From assembly GCA_011192005.1 (NCBI GenBank), contig DUFB01000086.1, positions 1-35,152 on the forward strand: a stretch of 35,152 nt of DNA, given 5' to 3'. The position numbers were made by a program, and so were the translations under genes. The notes under the pieces are model-generated. The model made no database searches and was not told the origin of the DNA. It worked only from the letters and a program-made list of their open reading frames with translations. The DNA comes from Dehalococcoidia bacterium (GTDB lineage: Bacteria > Chloroflexota > Dehalococcoidia > Dehalococcoidales > RBG-16-60-22). How positions within the stretch are numbered: the stretch's first letter is position 1; every line of letters begins with the position of its first letter. Positions 25,321 to 31,846 of this stretch are shown here, piece by piece.

Positions 25321-25505
25321 AAATACCCCGATATTTAACGAATGGACATCAGCAGGATTTAAAATACCCCGCTTTTTTAGATCACGAATATTCCTACTGG
25401 TTTCTAACCCATTGATAACTACTTATTAACAGTAATTCCATATATTTAAGGTGTGGTTGGCTGATATCAGGTCATCACTTAAATAGGACAGGGTATAAAT
25501 ACCCC
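25321..25505 (+). repeat. Three direct copies of AAATACCCC upstream of the kinase operon
   Basis: The 9-mer AAATACCCC occurs at 25321-25329, 25362-25370 and 25497-25505, that is, on both sides of the 11-bp operator and just before the start codon at 25512. The third copy also forms the arm of a short inverted repeat (GGGTA-TAAA-TACCC). Three copies of a 9-mer in 185 bp suggest a second operator, perhaps for the adjacent HTH protein. Confidence 0.4.
25392..25446 (+). promoter_or_regulatory. PhoB/OmpR-type operator array and promoter of the kinase/PqqD/peptide operon
   Basis: TCCTAC (25392), TCTAAC (25403), GATAAC (25414) and ATTAAC (25425) are exactly 11 bp apart. A -10 element TATATT (25441-25446) begins 10 nt after the last hexamer, nearly the same geometry as at 12171-12226. 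The start codon follows at 25512. This ties the peptide operon to the same regulator as the exopolysaccharide genes. Confidence 0.65.
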
Positions 25506-25511
25506 ATTTAA

Positions 25512-26471
25512 ATGGAGAAGCGGCCTAAAGAAATGAAAGCTTTACTACCGAAACGGGTAAATACCACTGAATTAGAAAGTACCCTAGGATTACAGATAGG
25601 GAGTATCTGTTGTGAATTGAGATGTAACGATCCCGAAATCCTCCGAAAGCTCCAGGATGTATACCGTAACTATCTGGTTGATGCCGAACCCGATGTTTTC
25701 GTAGAGTTAGAATTAACATCCCGCTTGAGTACCAGTAAAATCAGTTCAATTTTAACAAGAAGCAGATATATACGCCACGGGAATCGTTTCCGCAGTTCCG
25801 GGAGACTGCTCCAAGGGCAGTATGACCTGGACAGCCGCACCGTAAAGATCACAGGAGAGAAAGCACTGATAGATCCAGATAACAGTACCAATCTTCTGAA
25901 TCAGCTGATTTCCGTGTCATACTATTCTGCCTGTAAGATGAAATACGGGACCAATCCACCAGCCATGCTGGTGCACGCCTGCGGCATCCTGCGTAACGGA
26001 AAAATCCTCATTTTCGCCGGGCCCAGTAATATCGGGAAGACAACTATAGCCCGACTTTGCAGCGATAGACAAGGCGAGGTTTTCAACGATGAAATATTAC
26101 TGATGTCCCGCCCCGGTGTAAACGGGAAAGGTGTAATCATCCAGAACACGCCTATAATTGGTGATCTCCTGCCCGGACGGAACACCACGGCACCACTAAG
26201 ATGTATTTTTTTGCTCAAGCAGAATAACAGAACAGCCTGGCGTTATCTTGATAAAGCTGAGGCGTATTTACGCTTTATGCGTCAGATAATCGGCCCGTCA
26301 TGCGTGGGGAATTATGATAAAAAAACCGCCTACTCCATAATGGCGGATTTCAGTTCTGAAGTGGTTAAGTCCATCCCCATATACGAGCTTGAATTTAACA
26401 GGGACAGCGATACCCTCTGGCGAGTCACCGACGAACTTGAGGGAATAACAGGAGCGGAGTATCTGAATTGA
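25512..26471 (+). CDS. HprK-like kinase of a PqqD/peptide system
   Basis: The 319-residue protein has about 150 poorly conserved N-terminal residues, then a P-loop kinase core: LVHACGILRNGKILIFAGPSNIGKTTIA, with the Walker A at residues 170-177, and an HprK-like acidic motif VFNDE at 190-194. It lacks the hexamer-forming N-domain of true HPr kinases, and no HPr is encoded nearby. Related kinases occur in exopolysaccharide loci (HPr-rel systems) and in lasso clusters such as paeninodin, where the kinase phosphorylates the precursor C-terminus. The stop overlaps the next start by 4 nt. The start could also be ATG 25533. Its target is likely the peptide at 26806 or a carrier protein, by inference. 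Confidence 0.82.
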   Translation: MEKRPKEMKALLPKRVNTTELESTLGLQIGSICCELRCNDPEILRKLQDVYRNYLVDAEPDVFVELELTSRLSTSKISSILTRSRYIRHGNRFRSSGRLLQGQYDLDSRTVKITGEKALIDPDNSTNLLNQLISVSYYSACKMKYGTNPPAMLVHACGILRNGKILIFAGPSNIGKTTIARLCSDRQGEVFNDEILLMSRPGVNGKGVIIQNTPIIGDLLPGRNTTAPLRCIFLLKQNNRTAWRYLDKAEAYLRFMRQIIGPSCVGNYDKKTAYSIMADFSSEVVKSIPIYELEFNRDSDTLWRVTDELEGITGAEYLN

Positions 26472-26764
26472 AAACTATATATCCAGTGCAGAAAGACGAA
26501 GTAATCTGGCGGCGCATCGGCGACGCTATAGTAGTAATAAAGGAGGACGGGTTATCATCACACACGTTGAACAAGACCGCGTCTTTCATATGGGAATTAT
26601 GTGATGGAAATCTGGAAATAAACGAAATAGCTAAAAGACTAAACGAACGGTTTGATGTTTCTCTTGAGGATGCTCAAGCTGATGTGCATAATCTGATTGA
26701 GGAACTGACAACAGCCGATATTATAAAAAAATCAAAGGGTAAAAAGGATAAAATCAGGTATTAG
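26468..26764 (+). CDS. PqqD-family peptide-binding protein (RRE)
   Basis: The 98-residue protein shows the PqqD fold pattern: a beta-rich N-terminus (VIWRRIGDAIVVIKEDG), then LNKTASFIWELCDGNLEINEIAKRLNERFDVSLEDAQADVHNLIEELTTADII. PqqD proteins hold the leader of a ribosomally made peptide and present it to the modifying enzyme. It starts with TTG inside the kinase stop (TTGA overlap), so the two are coupled. The small peptide gene follows 41 nt later. No radical SAM enzyme is in the window, so the partner enzyme may be the kinase, the NTP_transf_5 protein or something elsewhere. Confidence 0.88.
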   Translation: MKTIYPVQKDEVIWRRIGDAIVVIKEDGLSSHTLNKTASFIWELCDGNLEINEIAKRLNERFDVSLEDAQADVHNLIEELTTADIIKKSKGKKDKIRY

Positions 26765-26805
26765 CCGGTATTTTATAATATTGCCCATTTAGAAGAGGTT
26801 AGATT

Positions 26806-26973
26806 ATGAAAGAACCCTATATTAAACCCGCGGTAAAATCAGAAATCCTGGAGCCGGAAGCTCTTACCGGAGGCGGAAGTGGTATAGGTAATAACAGCGG
26901 AGGCACATGCTCGCCCGATAATAATGGAAGCTTTACATGTCAGGACGGTTGCTCAGTGGGTATTTGTCGATAA
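26806..26973 (+). CDS. RiPP-like precursor peptide, 55 aa, Gly- and Cys-rich
   Basis: This ORF is too short for the track. It starts ATG 26806 with AGAGG upstream and is closed by TAA and a strong terminator. The first 20 residues, MKEPYIKPAVKSEILEPEAL, look like a leader: the YIKPAV segment resembles the YxxPxL motif read by RRE/PqqD-like proteins in lasso systems. After TGGGSG comes a small-residue-rich core with four cysteines (C35, C45, C49, C54) plus Ser and Thr, ending GICR. A GG-type cleavage site is at residues 22-24. The core lacks Asp or Glu at ring positions 7-9 after T-x-G, so a lasso fold is unlikely. Its place after HprK-like and PqqD genes supports a peptide substrate. The modification is unknown. 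Confidence 0.75.
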   Translation: MKEPYIKPAVKSEILEPEALTGGGSGIGNNSGGTCSPDNNGSFTCQDGCSVGICR

Positions 26974-26999
26974 TATCTATCAAAGAAACACAAAAAATG

Positions 27000-27040
27000 A
27001 AGAGGATTCCAGACTAATATATCTGGAATCCTCTTTTCTT
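27000..27040 (+). terminator. Strong rho-independent terminator after the peptide gene
   Basis: A perfect 14-bp stem, AAGAGGATTCCAGA with TCTGGAATCCTCTT, encloses an 8-nt loop and ends in a T-rich run (TTTTCTT). It closes the kinase/PqqD/peptide operon 27 nt after the peptide stop, which confirms the small gene lies inside the transcript. Confidence 0.92.
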
Positions 27041-27092
27041 AGTGTTGAATCGCCCCGTATATTAAAATGAAGGTGCTCTTCGCCACTAATTC

Positions 27093-27101
27093 TGATACAA
27101 T
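27093..27101 (+). promoter_or_regulatory. Extended -10 promoter of the Cse60-like gene
   Basis: TGATACAAT is an extended -10 (TGn plus TACAAT). The -35 region is poor. Transcription would start near 27108, just before the ribosome site GGGAGG at 27109. The gene follows a terminator, so it needs its own promoter. Confidence 0.4.
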
Positions 27102-27122
27102 AGTGTCCGGGAGGATACCCTT

Positions 27123-27326
27123 ATGTCCTATCCAATAAGGGCTAAAGACCTCAGGATAAAGTTGTTCAGAAGCAACACGAATAAAGACCTGGAAAGTAAA
27201 GTAAACACATGGCTTTCGAACTGCGAGGAAGAGTTTGAGGTCATCGATGTTACTTTTGAGCGCTACTTTAATCCGGTAACGGAGAATGTAGTGACAACAG
27301 CAATTGTGGTGTTCCGCATAGTATAA
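27123..27326 (+). CDS. Cse60-like small protein
   Basis: The 67-residue protein (IKLFRSNTNKDLESKVNTWLSNCEEEFEVIDVTFERY, then VVTTAIVVFRIV) resembles the Cse60 family, a small alpha/beta protein first noted in Bacillus sporulation but also found in non-sporulating bacteria as a short stand-alone protein. The ribosome site GGGAGG is ideal. There is no transmembrane segment. A terminator just upstream and a convergent gene downstream make it monocistronic. Sporulation is not implied here. The family match is by pattern memory and should be taken as moderate. Confidence 0.65.
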   Translation: MSYPIRAKDLRIKLFRSNTNKDLESKVNTWLSNCEEEFEVIDVTFERYFNPVTENVVTTAIVVFRIV

Positions 27327-27353
27327 CTGAAATACAGATACTAATGATCAGAT

Positions 27354-28595
27354 TTATTTAATACTCTCCGCCAGTTCCTGACGGGTAGTCATTCCAGCTA
27401 CGGTCTCCAAAAACTCCTTTAGAGAATCGCTTTGCTCTCGAAGCTTCTTCATTTCAGTGCCGATGGGATTTATGGAAGTAGGACTATCAGCATAGGCGCC
27501 GTGAAACGCAAAATACGCCTGGTTAAGCTTTCTTATGTAGTATCCGTTTTCCGCCAGATACAACCGTTTCTGTTCCATATATTCCTCAGCCTGCTCAATT
27601 TCACCACGGGCGAGATATTCATCGACAGTCCGCCTGATTTCTCTCATCTCTTTCCCAAAATCGAAAACCGGTTCATCCTCCGGCGGCGGGGTATATTCCG
27701 GCTCTCCTGGGGAGTAATACTTTTCATAGATAATCGCCCCGATTTCTTCGCTTACCATCCCGGCCAGCGTCTCGTTCATCGTAACAATATCAAAGTTACG
27801 CCTTATGCCAGCCAAATCAAGAATATACAGGAATCCCAGCGGTTTAAAGGCGAGGTACTGGTGCAACCATTCTTCGGTGATAGTGTCGATAACATACTCC
27901 AGACTTGCCCTATCGGTAACGTAATAGGGATAGGTAGCCATCCCGCCCACCTCCACTACCAGTGCCGAATATCCCAACCCGGTAATTTGCGTTTCAATAT
28001 CCTCCATATCTTCCTCGCCGATGCCCGGGAAGAGTGTTGTCTCTCTCATGCGCTCTATTCTGTCCCGGGGTGATATCACCAACACACACGGCGGTTTATC
28101 CAGTATGAAGTTCACCGGCGGGAAACTGCCCCGATAATCCGTATGGTCCTGCCAGGGATTTAAAATACCTTGGTCAACAAGAGCCTCTCTTATCTGTTTT
28201 TCCAGCACCAGTTCAACAGCACCGACTATTGTCTCATTTTGCTGCAGTAATTCATCCAGTTCTTCTTCCAGTTCGTCAGGGTCACCCTCCCAGGTACCCG
28301 AATTGATGGCCGAAATTGCATATTCCAGCCATCTTATTATCTCAAGGTTGGCAAAGTAGGCTTTAACCATACTCGTATCCTCGTCAGAAATATCTGTTTC
28401 ATCGCTCAGGAGACTATCGATTTCAGTGCTGAGGGTCAGTACTTCCCACTTGCCAATATCAAATACGTACGGCCTAACGATTTGATTAAATTCACGATTA
28501 AAACTATCAGCGATGGCGTAATGATATATCAGATAAGATACCAGTAGAGGTATTAAAATCAATAACGGGAATATTATGAACTTTGATTTGCCCAA
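27354..28595 (-). CDS. Membrane-anchored or exported protein of unknown function
   Basis: The 413-residue protein starts, at a TTG, with basic residues and a strong hydrophobic segment (FIIFPLLILIPLLVSYLIYHYAIA), an uncleaved anchor or signal peptide. The remainder is acidic and extracytoplasmic: a helical region with DELEEELDELLQQNE, a central alpha/beta part (CVLVISPRDRIERMRETTLFPGIGEEDMEDIE, then GYSALVVEVGGMATYPYYV), and a Pro/Glu-rich linker (YTPPPEDEPVF) before a C-terminal helical stretch. I do not recognise the family. It is last in the minus-strand run beginning at 31474, 83 nt after the Sir2 gene, so it may have its own promoter. Confidence 0.75.
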   Translation of the reverse strand: MGKSKFIIFPLLILIPLLVSYLIYHYAIADSFNREFNQIVRPYVFDIGKWEVLTLSTEIDSLLSDETDISDEDTSMVKAYFANLEIIRWLEYAISAINSGTWEGDPDELEEELDELLQQNETIVGAVELVLEKQIREALVDQGILNPWQDHTDYRGSFPPVNFILDKPPCVLVISPRDRIERMRETTLFPGIGEEDMEDIETQITGLGYSALVVEVGGMATYPYYVTDRASLEYVIDTITEEWLHQYLAFKPLGFLYILDLAGIRRNFDIVTMNETLAGMVSEEIGAIIYEKYYSPGEPEYTPPPEDEPVFDFGKEMREIRRTVDEYLARGEIEQAEEYMEQKRLYLAENGYYIRKLNQAYFAFHGAYADSPTSINPIGTEMKKLREQSDSLKEFLETVAGMTTRQELAESIK

Positions 28596-28678
28596 CCTGA
28601 CACCCCGACTATTTCCCCGAGATTTTTTAAGGCTATCCGGCTAATAGGATGGAATACGCCCAAATATCTAGCGTGTGA

Positions 28679-29452
28679 TCATGCTTGTAATATTTCCTTT
28701 ACTCTCGTCATTATACGGGAGAGCACGACGCCGGCCATGTCATTAATGACAACATCGGCGTGGTGATCATGAGGGGTAGAAGTAAGATTGAGTATGACGA
28801 GTTTCGCCCCGGCGCGTTTGGCAATCAGGGGCATCTGTGCCGCCGGATAGACAACCATCGAGGAACCGGCGGCAAGGAGCATATCACATCTGGCCGACCG
28901 TAATTCAGACTCACGGGTTTCCCTCTCCGGCATCGACTGGCCATAGGCCACCGTAGCCGGTTTTAGAATACCGTTGCATTTATCACACCGGGGTACCTTA
29001 TCGCCGGCCAGCATCTTCTCGTGGGCGCGTTCGCGGGGATACCTCTCCCCGCAATCGAGGCAATCCACCCAGTGCATGGTGCCATGCAGCTCGAAAACTT
29101 TCTCATCGGGCGTGCCGGATTTTTGCTGTAATCCATCGGTATTCTGGGTAATCACGCAATCGAGTTTTCCCATGTTATGCAGTTCGGTAACGGCGTAGTG
29201 ACCGGCATTCGGCTCAGCCACCCTGACGGTTTCCCAGAATAACCTGTGTACCTGCCAGTATTTCTCCCTGATTTCTTCGCTGCGGAGGAAATTTTGCAGG
29301 TTCAATTCGTTGGGGTCAAACATCTGCCAGACTCCCTGTGGACCGCGAAAGTCGGGTACGTCAGACTCCGTACTGAAGCCGGCCCCGGTGAAAACCACGA
29401 TTCTATTCGAATTTACAATCATATCAGCAACGATATCAATCTGCTCCATCAT
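28679..29452 (-). CDS. cobB: Sir2-family NAD-dependent protein deacylase
   Basis: The 257-residue sirtuin removes acyl groups from protein lysines using NAD. It shows GAGFSTESDVPDFRG, QNTDGLQQKSG, the catalytic His in FELHGTMHW, a zinc ribbon with two CxxC pairs (CLDCG and CDKCN), and MLLAAGSSMVVYPA. Length is normal. GGAGG precedes the two ATG codons; either could start. It follows the thymidylate synthase gene by 36 nt in the same direction. Confidence 0.95.
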   Translation of the reverse strand: MMEQIDIVADMIVNSNRIVVFTGAGFSTESDVPDFRGPQGVWQMFDPNELNLQNFLRSEEIREKYWQVHRLFWETVRVAEPNAGHYAVTELHNMGKLDCVITQNTDGLQQKSGTPDEKVFELHGTMHWVDCLDCGERYPRERAHEKMLAGDKVPRCDKCNGILKPATVAYGQSMPERETRESELRSARCDMLLAAGSSMVVYPAAQMPLIAKRAGAKLVILNLTSTPHDHHADVVINDMAGVVLSRIMTRVKEILQA

Positions 29453-29488
29453 TTAGCCTCCATATTATTAAAAACAATCCTGATGCGG

Positions 29489-30136
29489 CTAGCTTACCCG
29501 TAATACCGCCCTGGACAGTTCCCAGGAGTATTCATAGAGATGCAGTCCCTTGCTCATCGCTACGAGCTCGCCATCTTCGACACCGATTTCGCTGGACATA
29601 TATTCCTTTAAAAGCTGTATCGACGCCAGATTCGAAGGAAACCCGGCCCAAAGGTCCCACGAGCGGAAATATACGTAAAAATCCAGCTTGTTTTCCCTGA
29701 TTCTGGTATCTATCACCCGCAGGCACGGAGGGGCATCCAGATAAATAGATTTGTCATCACCAACCGCCATGAAAGCGTGGTTGGTATAGTGACCGTCTTC
29801 CTTATACATCCGGATAACCTCGGCGATCTGTCTCTCCAAGTACTGCCCGTAAGTATACTGCTCACCTTCCTTGCGGTGGGCCGCCATGAGGTAGGGTAAA
29901 TAACTCTCCACATATTCCATAGTGCTGGGTGGGGGAACGCCCTGAGGTACATCCGGTATCAGCGGTCTGGATGCCGGATAATTCACATGGACTACCGCCA
30001 GGTCAAGTTGTTTGCGTGTCTGCCCTTCATAACTGCCGCGGTCTATTTTGTATTCATAGCCTTCACTCATCACTTTACCAAGACAAAGAAACCAGGCTTC
30101 CGAAAGATCCCTGGCTTCCACTATAGTGATCTTCAT
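29489..30136 (-). CDS. thyA: Thymidylate synthase, short archaeal-type ThyA
   Basis: The 215-residue protein lines up with the short archaeal-type ThyA. The nucleophile is Cys138 in DAPPCLR, followed by YFRSWDLWAGFPSNLASIQLLKEYMSSEIGVEDGEL and the terminal SKGLHLYEYSWE, equal to the RSxD...GxPxN and HxY regions. It makes dTMP from dUMP with methylene-tetrahydrofolate. It lacks the long insert of E. coli ThyA. AAGGAG lies upstream. The gene lies between an unknown protein and Sir2 in a minus-strand operon. A dCMP hydroxymethylase-like activity is a less likely alternative. Confidence 0.85.
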   Translation of the reverse strand: MKITIVEARDLSEAWFLCLGKVMSEGYEYKIDRGSYEGQTRKQLDLAVVHVNYPASRPLIPDVPQGVPPPSTMEYVESYLPYLMAAHRKEGEQYTYGQYLERQIAEVIRMYKEDGHYTNHAFMAVGDDKSIYLDAPPCLRVIDTRIRENKLDFYVYFRSWDLWAGFPSNLASIQLLKEYMSSEIGVEDGELVAMSKGLHLYEYSWELSRAVLRVS

Positions 30137-30167
30137 GTGGATTACTCCTTAAGCGAAATATACGGTA

Positions 30168-30881
30168 TTACTTCTTTCCCCTCTTCACCACGTCGAAAAA
30201 CCTGTCCTGGTATTCGTGAAATGCCCCCCAGCGGTTGAGTTCCTCCTCCAGTTCATGAGCCGGCACCTCACCCTGAGCCACCTTGTCGAATAATTCCTCA
30301 ATTCTCTGCCTGGCTTCGACGGGAATACCCCCGTGACTCATGCCGAGTAGTCCCCTGGATCCAAGCTGGGCGATGTTACTCTGCAGCGAGCGACTCGTAA
30401 TCTCATAAATAAACTTCAGTAAAGAAACATCCCAGAGGTCATCCTGCCCTTTGATGATGGATGTCATCGGGTCGCCTTTTTCATCGATTTGCTTATTCAG
30501 TTTTTCTATTACGAGTTGCCAACTGTCCGAGACTATATTAAGCTCTTTAGGCTCGTTCTTATAGGTGTAAAAAAGTCCGGGGGTATCCGGCCCGTGCATT
30601 CGCAGCAGCATATCGAAATACCTCCGGGCATCATAGCTGAAGCCTTCGAGATGCGTGAGGTAGTAAGGCGTTACAATCTTGGGTCTTTCAGCGATAACCC
30701 TGCCTTCCCTGATGACCGTCTCGTTAGCGCTGTCAACCAGATCCGAGTATACCGGCTCGGTAATAAGATAATAATATATATTGGTAATACCGAAAGTGGA
30801 AAGATGCTGCCGGGGATGTCTCAATATCTCCGTATGACGGGCAGCCTGTTCAACTCTCTCGTCATAATCATCTATCGTCAT
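30168..30881 (-). CDS. Conserved-looking cytoplasmic protein, unknown function
   Basis: The 237-residue soluble protein has a helical middle and C-terminus (SLLKFIYEITSRSLQSNIAQLGSRGLLG, then EARQRIEELFDKVAQGEVPAHELEEELNRW) and an alpha/beta N-terminus. No motif is recognised and there is no membrane segment. Its start lies 2 nt after the stop of the DUF6657-like gene and has no ribosome site of its own, so it is translated by coupling. A joint function with that neighbour is likely. Thymidylate synthase follows 31 nt later. Confidence 0.75.
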   Translation of the reverse strand: MTIDDYDERVEQAARHTEILRHPRQHLSTFGITNIYYYLITEPVYSDLVDSANETVIREGRVIAERPKIVTPYYLTHLEGFSYDARRYFDMLLRMHGPDTPGLFYTYKNEPKELNIVSDSWQLVIEKLNKQIDEKGDPMTSIIKGQDDLWDVSLLKFIYEITSRSLQSNIAQLGSRGLLGMSHGGIPVEARQRIEELFDKVAQGEVPAHELEEELNRWGAFHEYQDRFFDVVKRGKK

Positions 30882-30883
30882 AT

Positions 30884-31474
30884 CTAGTTAATGGCAGCAA
30901 GCTCCTGTTTGTATTCGTCCAGGAGAGTAAGGTACTGTCCTTCCAGTCTCGATTGTAATCTCTGCCATTCCTCCACGAACTGCGGCTGTTTCTCTACATC
31001 TATCTTCATTCGGGCGTTGACCCCTGTCTGCTGTTTCAAAGCCTGTTGAATCTTCTCCTCGAATTCTTTTTTCAGCGCTTCGTAAGCCTGCTTTTTCTGC
31101 TGCTCTCCCTGCTGAGTATAATGGTCGAGGATGTGCCGGATTTTACTGAAGACATTCTCCACAGCAACCTTATCGTTTTTTATCGCCTTAATCCCGTCCA
31201 TAGCTTTCTTTGTACTTGTCCGGGCGGCTTGGTTACGGGGCAGACCGATATTTCTCAGGAGGATATCATTTATACCTTTAATAATAATTGGCTTGGCTTT
31301 ATTATCAAATTTGGCAATCTCGCTGGTAAGATTGCAGTTCTCCTTGAGATAGCGAGCTGCCAGTTTTTCCCCCTCCGGGGCAAATTTCCATTGAAGACGC
31401 TCTTCTTCGGTAATTTCCCCGAGCTTCTCTATCTTTTCCCTGGCTATTTCAGCGGCACTTTTAATCTCACCCAT
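30884..31474 (-). CDS. DUF6657-like helical protein
   Basis: The protein is almost wholly helical, beginning MGEIKSAAEIAREKIEKLGEITEEERLQWKFAPEGEKLAARYL and ending in a long Gln/Glu/Lys-rich coiled coil (YTQQGEQQKKQAYEALKKEFEEKIQQALKQQTG). I recall this pattern from proteins of unknown function (DUF6657) in Dehalococcoidia-like bacteria. The track start at 31519 is a TTG without support. ATG 31474 (196 aa) has GGAGG at 6 nt spacing and the family-like MGEIKSA start. It heads the minus-strand operon. Confidence 0.75.
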   Translation of the reverse strand: MGEIKSAAEIAREKIEKLGEITEEERLQWKFAPEGEKLAARYLKENCNLTSEIAKFDNKAKPIIIKGINDILLRNIGLPRNQAARTSTKKAMDGIKAIKNDKVAVENVFSKIRHILDHYTQQGEQQKKQAYEALKKEFEEKIQQALKQQTGVNARMKIDVEKQPQFVEEWQRLQSRLEGQYLTLLDEYKQELAAIN

Positions 31475-31846
31475 ATCAGTCCTCCAAACAGGTAATGTCG
31501 GCGACAATCTTAGCTTCAATAATCATTATACTACATGTGGGATACCATCAAAAGACGTAAATTTTCCGCAGTATACAATTCGCATGGTGGATGGATTTTG
31601 ATTAGTTCCGGGCTGTTCACAGTTTGCAGCAATAAGTAGAGAAGTTATCCTGCCCAATATGACAAAATATCCCTGCTGAGCATGCAGGTATTCGTGTGTT
31701 TATGATTTGTTTATAACAACTACGAAAATATTTACCGATTTGTTGTTGGAATAACGTTAAAATAAAGAGCCCTGAATATTACTTGCAGAGAAGCGGGGCG
31801 CGGAAGATGAGTGCTGTTCGGGTAGGCTTCTATCGGAGGGAAAAAC
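31475..31846. other. Divergent intergenic region before the PAS protein
   Basis: The 372 bp separate two divergent genes. They are AT-rich in the middle and hold one weak hairpin (CCTGC-TGAGCAT-GCAGG, 31672-31688). A GC-rich leader (about 31793-31840) with GAAGC/GCTTC ends able to pair precedes the ribosome site. I found no 11-bp hexamer array and no riboswitch I can name. Confidence 0.45.

Noticed and set aside
26806-26973. Lasso-peptide precursor
   Set aside because: The leader motif fits, but the core has no Asp or Glu at ring positions 7-9, and no cyclase or B2 protease is in the window.
27432-28073. 213-aa plus-strand ORF
   Set aside because: It mirrors the 413-aa minus-strand gene, which has a signal anchor and coherent composition; the plus-strand frame has no ribosome site.
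31793-31846. Riboswitch or structured leader before the PAS gene
   Set aside because: Only a weak GAAGC/GCTTC pairing is visible and no known riboswitch core, such as that for c-di-GMP, could be matched.
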